Below are positions 53,240 through 64,000 of a stretch of DNA of 64,000 bases, in pieces (the stretch's first letter is position 1; each line of letters opens with the position of its first letter). The stretch is from Onthophagus taurus (Eukaryota; Arthropoda; Insecta; Coleoptera; Scarabaeidae). Position numbers and translations under genes: made by a program. Location of the stretch: positions 3,472,001-3,536,000 of the forward strand of contig NC_091968.1 in assembly GCF_036711975.1 (NCBI RefSeq), read 5' to 3'. The notes below the pieces were generated by a model. It was not told where the DNA came from. It searched no databases and saw nothing but the letters and a program-made list of their open reading frames with translations.

Positions 53240-55830
53240 CGGTTGGTGTTAATTAAACTAAAACTAGAACTAACACTAGACCTAGAAATAGAAACATTCG
53301 AGTTTAGCCATGCATCTTCAGACGAAACTCTAAACTTTCTAGTTCTAGGTCTAGTGTTAGTTCTAGTTTTGGTACCCGGGGAATACCCCGAATTCAAGTG
53401 TAAAACTAGAACTAACCCTATACCTAGAACTAGAATCATTCGGGTTCAGCCGTCTTTAGAGACGTGCGGCTAACAAACCCGAATGATTCTAGTTCTAGGT
53501 ATAGTGTTAGTTCTAGTTTTACAGTAGCACTATTATTATGTAGAACTAATACTGTACCTAGAATTAGAATCGTTTGGGTTTAGCCGCACGTCTTTAAAGA
53601 CGGCTGAACCCGAATGATTCTAGCTCTAGATATAGTGTTAGTTCTAATTTTACTCTTGCACTGTTATTATGTAGAACTAGTACTATACTTAGAACTAGAA
53701 TCATTTGGGTTTAGCCGCACGTCTCTAAAGACGGCTAAACCCATATGATTCTAGTTCTAGCTATAGTATTAGTTCTAGTTTTACACTAGCACTATTATTA
53801 TGTAGAACTAATACTATACCTAGATCTAGAATCATTTGGGTTTAGCCGCACGTCTCTAAAGACGGCTGAACCCGAATGATTTTAGTTCTAGCTATAGTGT
53901 TAATTCTAGTTTTACACTAGCACTGTTACTATGTAGAACTAACATTATACCTAGAACTAGAATCATTTGGGTTTAGCCGCACGTCTCTAAAGACGGCTAA
54001 ACCCGAATGATTCTAGTTCTAGGTATAGTGTTAGTTCTAGTTTTATAGTAGCACTGTTATTATGTAGAACTAATACTGTACCTAGAACTAGAATCGTTTG
54101 GGTTTAGCCGCACGTCTCTAAAGACGGCTGAACCCGAATGATTCTAGCTCTAGGTATAGTGTTAGTTCTAATTTTACTCTTGCACTGTTATTATGCAGAA
54201 CTAACACTATACCTAGAACTAGAATCGTTTGAGTTTACCCGCACGTCTCTAAAGACGGCTAAAGCCGAATGATTCTAGTTCTAGGTATAGTGTTAGTTCT
54301 ACATAATAATAGTGCTATTGTAAAACTAGAACTAACACTATACCTAGAACTAGAATCATTCGGGTTTAGCCGTCTTTAGAGACGTGCGGCTAAACTCAAA
54401 CGATTCTAGTTCTAGGTATAGTGTTAGTTCTGCATAATAACAGTGCTACTGTAAAACTAGAACGTTCTAGGTACAGTATTAGTTCTACATAATAATAGTG
54501 CTACTATAAAACTAGAACTAACACTATACCTAGAACTAGAATCATTTGGGTTTAGCCGCACGTCTCCAAAGACGGCTAAACCCGAATGATTCTAGTTCTA
54601 GGTATAGTGTTAGTTCAAGTTTTACTCTTACACTGTTATTATGTAGAACTAACACTATATCTAGAACTAGAATCATTTGGGTTTAGCCGCACGTCTCCAA
54701 AGACGGCTAAACCCGAATGATTCTAGTTCTAGGTATAGTGTTAGTTCTAGTTTTACTCTTACACTATTATTATTATGTAGAACTAACACTATACCTAGAA
54801 CTAGAATCATTTGGGTTTAGCCGCACGTCTCTAAAGACGGCTAAATCCGAATGATTCTAACTCTAGGTATAGTGTTAGTTCTAATTTTACTCTTGCACTG
54901 TTCTTATACAGAACTAACACTATACCTAGAACTAGAATCATTTGGGTTTAGCCGCACGTCTCTAAAGACGGCTAAATCCGAATGATTCTAACTCTAGGTA
55001 TAGTGTTAGTTCTAATTTTACTCTTGCACTGTTCTTATACAGAACTAACACTATACCTAGAACTAGAATCATTTGGGTTTAGCCGCACGTCTCTAAAGAC
55101 GGCTAAAGCCGAATGATTCTAGTTCTAGGTATAATGTTAGTTCTACATAGTAACAGTGCTAGTGTAAAACTAGAACTAACACTATAGCTAGAACTAAAAT
55201 CATTCGGGTTCAGCCGTCTTTAGAGACGTGCGGCTAAACCCAAATGATTCTAGATCTAGGTATAGTATTAGTTCTACATAATAATAGTGCTAGTGTAAAA
55301 CTAGAACTAATACTATAGCTAGAACTAGAATCATATGGGTTTAGCCGTCTTTAGAGACGTGCGGCTAAACCCAAATGATTCTAGTTCTAGGTATAGTACT
55401 AGTTCTACATAATAACAGTGCAAGAGTAAAATTAGAACTAACACTATATCTAGAGCTAGAATCATTCGGGTTCAGCCGTCTTTAAAGACGTGCGGCTAAA
55501 CCCAAACGATTCTAATTCTAGGTACAGTATTAGTTCTACATAATAATGGTGCTACTGTAAAACTAGAACTAACACTATATCTAGAGCTAGAATCATTCGG
55601 GTTCAGCCGTCTTTAGAGACGTGCGGCTAAACCCAAACGATTCTAGTTCTAGGTACGGTATTAGTTCTACATAATAATAGTGCTACTATAAAACTAGAAC
55701 TAACACTATACCTAGAACTAGAAACATTCAACATATTCAAGACGCACGTCTCTAAAAACGGCTAAACCCGAAAGTTTCTAGTTTTAGGTCTAATGTTAGT
55801 TCTAGTGATGGTGCTAGTTCTAGTTTTATT
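53240..55830. repeat. 131-bp CTAG-rich palindromic satellite
   Basis: About 19 units between paralogs 3 and 4. A unit is itself a hairpin: AACTAACACTATACCTAGAA, CTAGAATCATTTGGGTTTAG, CCGCACGTCTCTAAAGACGG, then the complements. Centres at 53581, 53712, 53843, 53974, 54105 and 54236 are 131 bp apart. Near 54300, and again around 54500 and 55150, unit orientation flips. Spacers contain GCACTGTTATTATGTAG or its complement. No coding capacity. Confidence 0.96.
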
Positions 55831-55958
55831 TTAATATTTAATCTATTTGATCTATTTGAAACTTTTAAGGCTATAAAGAATGTCAGTCGATAAAATCAAT
55901 TAAATTGAAATTGACATTAATGTCAATACAAAATATTTAACGAAATACTTAAAAATAA

Positions 55959-58900
55959 ATGGCAAAAATAGAAGATAATGTAAAATATCCCGCCGATGTA
56001 AAAGCACCAGCAGATTTTATCCTGGTCTATAAAAAGAATAAATCGGACGCTACTTTATTTCAAAACTCGGAGTTCTTTAAAAATTTGAAACAAGCAGGTT
56101 TGATCCTTGAACCCGTCGATGGAGTCAAATATACCGATTGTGTTTTTGTGAAAATAACCGCATCCGATGCGTCTTTAGAGCATTTAGCAACTGTTCACGG
56201 TTTATACGCAACGTATCATCGTGATAGATCAATTCCACAGTACTCGAAAATGTTTAGTATTTTTAAGAGTAAGATCTCCTTAAAACCAAAGTTTGATGAT
56301 CCAATGTTTCTAAGATGCAGGTTACTGATTTTAAAACATCGATTTTTAATAAAATAAATATTTCAAATTCTTGTTTTAGCAATTCTGTTCGAGGACAAGA
56401 AAACACGACTTTTACAAGCGCAGAAAGGATCACATTAATTAGTTACGTTTTAGACAGAACGAAATATGGTGGACTGCAGGATGAATATGGTTTAGGGAAT
56501 TTATTAGCTACCAAAAATTTTGACGACGCTTTTCCGTTACATGATGGCCCGGCAAAGTGGAGCGAGACTGGGATATTAAACGACAGACAAGTTAATTTCT
56601 TTTAAATTTTCTTTTTAATTTAAACGAATGTTGAGAAATACTTTTATGTTTTTTTAACAAAAAAGATTTTAGCTAAATACTGGGGAAATTGGATAAGGTT
56701 TTATCAGTTCCAACCGATACATATTATCTATAAATATTATGGATCGGACATCGCCTTCTTTTTTGCTTGGTTGGAATTTTTTTCGAAATTGTTGGTTATT
56801 CCGACTTTTCTTGGATTATTTGCGTTTGGATGGGCTTATTTTGATTTAAATATAGCTGACAGAACTATTAAAAGGGTGTAAGTATGACAATAATAAGTAA
56901 AAACTGTAATTTAACAATTTAACTTTGCACAAGAATTTCTTAGCTCTCTCAGCTTTTTCTATTACACCTACGTTAGATTCTTTCTGCAAACTTTTGTGGA
57001 CGTTTTGTTTATTTCGATTTTTGACATTCTTCTTGCTATACTTTTGCAACGATATCACCTACACGACTTTCTTACTACTGGTATTCTAGAATGATCCCGA
57101 CATAGACAGCTACGTAGCTTACCACTTTAAGAACTTTGTAACATAAAGGATCTTCATTTCTGATTGGAACGAGATTTAAAGTAAGACATAACACTAGATA
57201 CTGGTGACAGAAGGCTAACAAAATAATAAATCTATATTTAGAAGACAACTTATTGCTTGCGGAGGTGGGTAATGTTGATAGAAGATTAAATATTGTTGAC
57301 AGAAGACAAAATACTGCTGGTAGAAGTCTAAACATTGCCAATAACACTAGATGTTGCTATGCACAATGCAATGATCCTTTTGCCATTCCGAAAATGAATA
57401 CAGAGAGCTTCATGAATACTTTAAGTTGAAATCATATGCACCTGAAAACTCTTGATAAATTTTGCACATTACATTTTATGGAGAATTAATGAAACAATTA
57501 AAAGATTTGTTGACAAGGCAAAATACTGCTGGCTAAAGTCTTAATTTTGCCAACATAAGACTAGGTACTGGTGACAGAAGGCTAGATACGGCTAACAAAA
57601 TAATAAATCCATTTTTAGAAGACTACTTATTGCTTCCGGAGGTAGGTAATGTTGATAGAAGATTAAATATTGTTGGTGGAACACAAAATATATTGCCAAT
57701 ATAAGACTAAATATTGGTGACAGAATGCAATTTTCTTCATTATTCCTTTAATTCTTGTTATTCTTCTGCTTTATTTATTGCAGAGCTTTCATTTTTCTTC
57801 AATATGCAGATAGGTGTCCTTTTTTGATAGTTCATGTTGGTGAAAATGTTGGAGAAGTGCGGAGTCTCAATTTATAAAGGCAAAAGTCTTAAAGATAATG
57901 TTTCTTTCAATTCGCGCTGATAATGACTGTGGGATTGAGCGATCTTAAAGAAATCACCATGAATTTGTTCAGATTGATGTTGATTGCTCGGGTAATCGCT
58001 ATTTAACACTTCCATAATGCAGTGATTCTTTTGCCAGTACGAAAATGAATACAGAGAGCTTCATGAATACTTTAAGTTAAAATCATAAGTAGTTGAAAAC
58101 TCGTGATATATTTTGCACATTACATTTTATGGAGCATTAATGAAATTATGCGAAAATTTGTTGACAAGACAAAATACTGCTGGTAGAAGTCTTAATTTTG
58201 CCAACATAAGACTAGGTACTGGTGACAAAAGGCTAGATACGGCTAACAAAATAATAAATCTGTTTTTAGAAGACTACTTATCGCTTGCGGAGGTAGGTAA
58301 TATTGATAGAATATAATTGATTATATAATTGATATTGTTGACAGAAGACAAAATACTGCTGGTAGAAGTCTGAACACTGCCAATATAAGAGTAGATGTTG
58401 CTGACAGAATGCAATTTTCTTCATTGTTCCTTTCATTCTTGTTATTCTTCTGCTTTATCCATTGCTGAGCTTTCATTTTTCTTCAATACGCAGATAGGTG
58501 CCCTTTTTTGATAGTTCATGTTGGTGCTGCCTAGTCTAAATAGCTTTATTGAAGAAGTGCGGAGTCTCAATTTATAAAGGCAAAAGTCTTAAAGATAATG
58601 TTTCTTTCAATTCGCGGTGATAATGACTGTGGGGTTGAGCGATCTTAAAGACATCACCATGAATTTGTTCAGATCGGTTTTGATTGCTCGGATAATCGCT
58701 TTTGAACACTTCCATAATGCAGTGATCCTTTTGCGAGTCCGAAAATGAATACAAAGCACTTCATGAATACTTTAAGTTGAAATCCTATGTAGTTGAAAAC
58801 TCTTGATATATTTTGCACATTACTTTATACATTACATTTTATGGAGAATTAATGAAGTAATTTGAAAATTTGTTGACAAGATAAAATACTGCTGGCTGAA

Positions 58901-61900
58901 GTCTTAATTTTGACAACATAAGACTAGATGCTGATGACAGAAGGCTAGATACGGCTAACAAAATAATAAATCTGTTTTTAGAAGACTACTTATTGCTTGC
59001 GGAGGTAGGTGCTGTTGATAGAAGATTAAATATGTTTGGCAGAAGATAAAATACTGCTGGTAGAAGTCTAAATATTGCCAATATAAGAATAGATAATGAT
59101 GACAGAATGCAATTTTCTTCATTGTTCCTTTCATTCTTGTTATTCTCCCACTTTATTTACAGAGAGCTTCATATTTTATACACAGTGCCGGCGCTAGCAA
59201 ATGAAGCGCCAGGGTGCGGGAACCGGAGTGCCCCCCTCCCAAGCATTTTGGGCGGAATGTGGGGGGGAGCGCCCAAAATGTGGAGAAAAATTTAAAAATA
59301 TATAATCAAAGAAATATAAATAAACTTAAAAAAGACTGGAATAATCATAATCCATACTTCAGCAAAAATTTAAGAATTGTACTTATGAAAAACCAAACTT
59401 AAGGCAATAGTCGGGAATACTCTGGTCAGAAGGTTAATTTTCAAGAAAAAGTCTGTAATTGCAATAGTTACAAACTAGACTTCAGCAAAAAACAGGAATT
59501 ACATTGTTCAAAGTCTACATCAAGTCTGAAATTACTGTTCAGAGAAAACAAAAATTGATTATAAACCAAACATGATTTTTCATGGCAATACTTATGTGTT
59601 CAATAAAAGAATGCGAAGAATATGAACAAGAAACCAATGGACTTGTCTTGTTATTGCACAGGACAGGAAATCACCAATACAGAAACTTTGCCAATGCAGG
59701 ATAACCACAAAAGCAAAGTAGCAGTTGCGGAAATCAGGTACCGAGTGGTACAAAATCCGTATAGATAATAAGAGGGCCCCAAAAAGATCTACTGCTTCTA
59801 AAAAACTAAATACTGCTTTCTGAAGACTAGATACTGCTCTGGAAGATTAAATACTGCTTTCTGAGGACTAGATACTGCCGACAGGTCTAAATACAGCATC
59901 TGGAACACTTAATACTGCTTTCTAAAGACTAAAATTGCTTTGTGGAGACTAAATATTGCTTTCTGAAGACTAAATACTGCTGACAGGTCTAAGTACTGCA
60001 AAAGAAAGATAAGATATTGTCGGAGAAAACATACATAACGTTGGCAGAAGACTAGATACTGCTTCTAGAAGACTAAATACTGCTTTCTGAAGACTAGATA
60101 CTTCCGACCGGTCTAAATACAGCGTCTGGAATACTAAATACTGCCATTTAAGACTAAAATTGCTTTGTGGTGACTAAATACTGCTTTCTGAAGACTAGAT
60201 ACTACTAACAGGTCTAAATACTGCAAAAGAAAGATAAAATATTTTGGAGAAAATATGCATAACTTTGGCAGAAGACTAGATACTGCTTCTAGAAAACTAA
60301 ATACTGCTTTCTGAAGACTAAAATTGCTTTGTAGAGACTAAATATTGCTTTCTGAAGACTAGATACTGCTGACAGGTCTAAGTACTGCAAAAGAAAGATA
60401 AGATATTGTTGGAGAAAACATACATAGCGTTGGCAGAAGACTAGATACTGCTTCTAGAAGACTAAATACTGCTTTCTGAAGACTAGATACTTCCGACAGG
60501 TCTAACTACAGCGTCTGGAACACTAAATAGTGCCTTCTAAAGACTAAAATTGCTTTGTGGTGACTAAATACTGCTTTCTGAAGACTAGATACTGCTAACA
60601 GGTCTAAATACTGCAAAAGAAAGATAAAATATTTTGGAGAAAATATGCATAACTTTGGCAGAAGACTAGATACTGCTTCTAGAAGACTAAATACTGCTTT
60701 CTGAAGACTAAATACTGCCGACAGGTCTAAATACAGCGGCTGGAACACTAAATACTGCTTTCTAAAGACTAAAATTGCTTTGTGGAGACGAAATACTGCT
60801 TTCTGAAGACTTGCTACTGCTGACAGGTCTAAATACTGCAAAAGAAAGATAAGATATTGTTGGAGAAAACATTAAAAAGGCGCCGGCTCCCCCTTTTAGG
60901 CGGCGCCCGGGTGCAGTCTCTGTTTATACATTACTTCACCCATGTTTTATACATAACATTTTATAACGATTTAATTTTATATAAACAATTAATTATATTA
61001 AAACAGAAAAGAAGTTTGTTCTTCGACAGTACAAATTTGTCCACCTTGTACTCATGAGCACTGCGTCTACGCAAATCTGAGTGATTATTGTGGGTTGGCT
61101 ATGACAACTTATTACGTCGATAACAACTACACAGTATTTTTAGCTATTGCAGTAACGATATGGGGTTAGTTATTTGTACCTATATTTCTAGAATGTATAA
61201 TATTGTTTGATTTTGTTTTTGTAGCAACGATTTTCTTGGAACTGTGGAGTCGCCAGGAAATCATCTGGCAATACAAATGGAATTTAAACAAATCTATTCC
61301 ACATATCGATGAAATGTAAAAAAATACGAATTAATTTAATTTATTCTAAATTGTTTATTTTTTAGGGCTAATTATAAAGTACGCGTTCATAACTACTTAA
61401 AATATAATAAACACACTAAAACTGAAACGCATTATACCCCGTTTTATATGAAATCGGAACGAATTCTAATTTCAATTCTTGGGGTTATTGGTGGAGTAAT
61501 TATTAGAAGAAATTTAACTAATTTTCTTTCTAAACGACTTTTTTTAGGTTATAATTGTAATCCTTACAACAGCAACGATTGTAATTTCTGAACATTTTAT
61601 CTCATACTATATTCTTAAATACCGTATAAAAATTGCAGTGGATCATCTGCTTTTGTTGCTTAGATGTTATGGTTACTTTGTAACGATTGTACTTATGCGA
61701 ATTTATAGTCCGGTAACTTGTTGATTTATAAAATTTAATTTCAATTATAATGGTTTCGCTTAGTATTTAGCAAAACTAGCTAAGGTATTGACGGATCAGG
61801 AAATTCATAGAACCAAAACTGAATATCTCAATGCGTATATTTTGAAAAGTTACACATTGGCTTTTTTTAACAGCTATATTATGACTTTTTATAATTGCTT

Positions 61901-63132
61901 TGTGAAAGAAAGCATGTATACCAATCCGGGTGATTACAAAATTTTCCATAAATATTTCGGAATCGGCGCGGTTTTATGTCCACCATCTATGGGGTGTTAT
62001 GGCAGAATATTCTTAATGACCGTTTTTAGTATATTAAAACGTTACATCTTGATGTTCTTTTATAAAAGTTACCTTGTTGAGTAAGTATTAATTCGTTACA
62101 TCGAGATTTTACTGTATTATTATTTTTAAGGCTTCTTATCATGGGTGTTAAACACCTTTATAAAATCATTTATGAAGAAATAACTTTAAACTACGATCGA
62201 GGCCCAGAACTTCCTCAATGGGAAGAGGAATATAGCTTGAAACCGATTAGTTCGATTTTTTTCGCTAACGCATTTACGAAAAGAAGTAAATTAAGCAATC
62301 TTTTTAAAACAAAGGTTTATTTAATTTTCTTTTCAGTACTGGAATATGGGTTATTAACTTTTTACAGCGCAACAGTTCCGGTGCTTCCCGGACTCGTATT
62401 ACTAAACAATATCGTTGAGCTAAGATTAACTGCGATGTCACTTATTAGACATTCGAGAAGGAATGTTCCAAAACGAGTTCTAGGGTTGGGATCGTGGAAT
62501 AATGTTTTACAGTTTGTTACAAGATTGAGTTATCTTATAAGTGTAAATTTCATTTTATTATTTGCTTTGAGACAATTCTAATTCTGATTGTTTAGGGTGC
62601 TTTAATATGTTTTACATCCACATTTGTCCATCGAGCCGTTTATTACTTCAATAATAATTGGTCCATGAAAGGTTTCGTACTTGATACATTAACTGGTGAG
62701 ATAATCAATTTTGACACATCAATTTCAATTTTAATCCTTAACTTATTGCAGCATTTTCAGTTGATGGATACACTGGTGAAATGAAGGAGAAATTACTGCG
62801 TCTGTACCCCAACGTAACTGTGTGTTACTTTTCCGGATTAAAAAATGATTATAACCAACCCAATCCTTATCAAAAATCTGACAAATTTTATCATTTGTTC
62901 GGTATGAAATTTTTTACGCTCGTTATTTACGTGGTAATTTTTTTTATTGAAAGTAGATATTTTAATGACACTAATCATTCATTAGCACATCGTTTATTTG
63001 ATTAATTCCCTCCTGAGTTCTGGTATATCAAAAATGCCATATATTGTTCAGCAATACGAAGCTTACGACACCATGTTATTAAGAACTGAGAATATGGAGA
63101 AAATAACTGGAGGGAAAAGTAAAAAAGTTTAA
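55959..63132 (+). CDS. Anoctamin (TMEM16) family protein, paralog 4
   Basis: About 811 residues. Exons: 55959-56320, 56380-56590, 56666-56877, 61007-61164, 61225-61315, 61366-61495, 61548-61712, 61764-62080, 62131-62285, 62337-62542, 62596-62695, 62752-62933, 62986-63132. Motifs: DVKAPADFILVYKK, RYCR-type exon end replaced by LRCR, TFTSAERITLISYVLDRTK, KYWGNWIRFYQFQPIHIIYK, CPPCTHEHCVYANLSDYC, YYVDNNYTVFLAI, FLELWSRQE, CPPSMGCYGRIFLMTVFSIL, NNIVELRLTAMSL, and C-terminal KMPYIVQQYEAY. Ca2+-site positions: helix 6 F and S, helix 7 A and K, helix 8 E and T. A Lys in helix 7 is the most drastic change among the copies. Exon 8 was placed at the first of two adjacent acceptors (61763), which keeps the 317-bp length found in the other three. 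Only intron 3 (4.1 kb) is large. Confidence 0.93.
57090..59170. repeat. Three copies of a repeat of about 650-710 bp in intron 3 of paralog 4
   Basis: The marker ACATTTTATGGAG occurs at 57471, 58122 and 58834. Each copy also carries GCTTGCGGAGGTAGGTA-like, CAAAATACTGCTGGTAGAAG and GCAATTTTCTTCATT text. The short motif TACTGCTGGTAGAAGTCTAA is related to the tandem units further right. Confidence 0.85.
59183..60922. mobile_element. Non-autonomous hAT-like element with 8-bp TSD and internal tandem repeats
   Basis: Starts CAGTGCCGGCGC and ends GTGCAGTCTCTG. The 8-bp direct repeat TTTATACA stands at 59175-59182 and 60923-60930. The CAG...CTG ends and 8-bp duplication are typical of hAT. Both ends are GC-rich, unlike all around them. 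The interior from about 59790 to 60870 is built of units of about 20 bp (GACTAAATACTGCTTTCTGA), organised in a higher-order repeat of about 390 bp (TTGGCAGAAGACTAGATACT at 60041, 60265, 60430 and 60655). No transposase. Confidence 0.83.
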
Positions 63133-63560
63133 TGCAGCTTAATTTGTTATAATAATTTAGAAAATATATAATTTTTTTTAATTTAAATTCAAATTTAAAA
63201 AATGTTGTCAGCACCATCTAACGGCGAAAATACAAAGCTTAAAGAAAATAATATTAAAATTTATTGTCCATTAAGTTAATTTTATAAAGTAATAATTTAA
63301 TTTAGAACAAAACATTTTTAATTATCTTTTTAAAAATAAAGTAATTTATTATTAATTATATTTATTAAGTTATTTTATCGATAAGTGGTCCAGATGTGCA
63401 AAAGATGGCGTAATAATCATCTGTCATTATTTTATCTTGTCAGTATACGTGAGGTTATGTTCGCGTTCACATCAAAATGAAGGTTAAAAAGTTTCACAAG
63501 TAAAAAGAAAATGTGCCGTTTTAAAACGATGTGAGAAGTAAGACTTTTTCGTTTAAATTT
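63133..63560. other. Intergenic region after paralog 4
   Basis: AATAAA at 63335-63340 may serve as the poly(A) signal of paralog 4. Otherwise A/T-rich with no recognised element. The part from about 63440 to 63560 is less A/T-rich (GTGAGGTTATGTTCGCGTTC) and may be the 5' region of the next gene. Confidence 0.4.
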
Positions 63561-63786
63561 ATGAAGATGTCGACACACGACGACGATGAAATCGAGTGAG
63601 TGCTGGTGTTTTTCTAACAATAATATTAAGGGGCCAAAAATCGGGCGCTTCCGGTGCATTAAATTCTGGGGTTTTTATTTTGGGTTTTTACAGCAACATC
63701 GATAATTACGACTGTTATGGACAAACACCGCCTCGGACACGAATTTCGAGGAAAATACGAGAGAGGAAACAGCGTGACAGCTACGG
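63561..63786 (+). CDS. Possible first exons of an unrelated gene (partial)
   Basis: ATG at 63561 opens MKMSTHDDDEI, ending at a good donor (GA, then GTGAGT) at 63595/63596. Using the acceptor TTTTTACAG at 63693, a second exon 63694-63786 continues in frame with DNIDNYDCYGQTPPRTRISR and KIRERKQRDSYG and ends at a GT. A further acceptor at 63972 precedes GGTGTTCTAATTTTAATTAT, which would read as a membrane helix (GVLILIIGV), but the phase does not match this exon pair (it gives a stop). The exon structure is therefore unsettled. No family recognised. Confidence 0.35.
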
Positions 63787-64000
63787 GTATTATAAATACT
63801 TGTCTATCTCTTTGTATATCTTTAAAAAAAATCAAATGGTTATCGCGTTAAATCATTTTTATCTGTATTTACTCGTTTCTGCTCGTAGCACTTGTCAATC
63901 GTTGTTTTTACGATAAATAATTATTCCCGCTTAAAAAGTTTGCTTAAGAAATGTGCTTATCCTTTTTTTAGGGTGTTCTAATTTTAATTATTGGTGTTGG

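Noticed and set aside
53206-53473. Overlapping 76-77-codon frames on both strands
   Set aside because: Produced by the self-complementary CTAG repeat; the translations are low-complexity (VLVLVLVP and similar).
53240-55830. CRISPR-like regular array
   Set aside because: Units are 131-bp palindromes with related spacers, in a eukaryotic setting; there are no unique spacers and no cas genes.
60506-60841. 111-codon minus-strand frame with repeating AVSSLQKAVFS text
   Set aside because: A translated tandem repeat of about 20 bp; not a protein gene.
1-64000. tRNA or rRNA genes
   Set aside because: No T-loop GGTTCGAANCC-like box with a matching cloverleaf and no rRNA-like block was seen while reading; a covariance search was not possible.

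Overview
The window looks like nuclear DNA of an insect, probably a beetle. It is strongly A/T-rich, has short spliceosomal introns with GT..AG borders, and carries an insect-style repeat load (Penelope-like elements, CR1/Jockey-type and R1/LOA-type LINEs, copia, piggyBac, Harbinger, foldback, hAT-like and many TA-flanked TIR elements). The taxonomic call is inference; no host gene here fixes the species.

The host content is one gene family. Four complete anoctamin (TMEM16) paralogs lie head to tail on the + strand: copy 1 (3716-11605), copy 2 (17763-38005), copy 3 (40445-53073) and copy 4 (55959-63132). Each was rebuilt by hand from 13 exons with the same intron positions and phases, and each reads without a stop to give proteins of about 806, 810, 820 and 811 residues. 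A lone piece of a fifth first exon lies at 3439-3516. All four have the anoctamin dimer domain and the ten-helix core, but five of the six acidic/polar positions that bind Ca2+ in vertebrate ANO1/ANO2 are replaced or weakened in every copy, so they are probably not classical Ca2+-gated channels. A possible start of an unrelated gene lies at 63561.

Most of the DNA is repeat. Ordinary introns are 50-160 bp, but intron 3 has grown to 4-11 kb in all four copies, as have intron 9 of copy 2 (6.5 kb) and intron 10 of copy 3 (3.4 kb). These hold nested transposons whose insertion order can often be read: a Penelope element inside an R1/LOA-type LINE with a 5-bp target duplication; a Penelope element and a LINE inside a DDE transposon; an inverted Penelope pair that carries hammerhead ribozyme motifs and was itself hit by two later insertions. 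Intergenic DNA holds a foldback/Mutator-like element with a perfect 9-bp duplication around an uninterrupted reverse transcriptase ORF, and a degenerate Harbinger element.

Four tandem repeat families recur or stand out: a 363-bp dimeric satellite (upstream of copies 1 and 3), a 190-bp satellite bounded by piggyBac transposase pieces (introns of copies 1 and 2), a 131-bp CTAG-rich palindrome satellite (introns of copies 1 and 2, and about 2.6 kb between copies 3 and 4), and tandem arrays inside a hAT-like element in intron 3 of copy 4. The same repeats appearing beside different paralogs suggests that they spread with, or helped drive, the tandem duplication.
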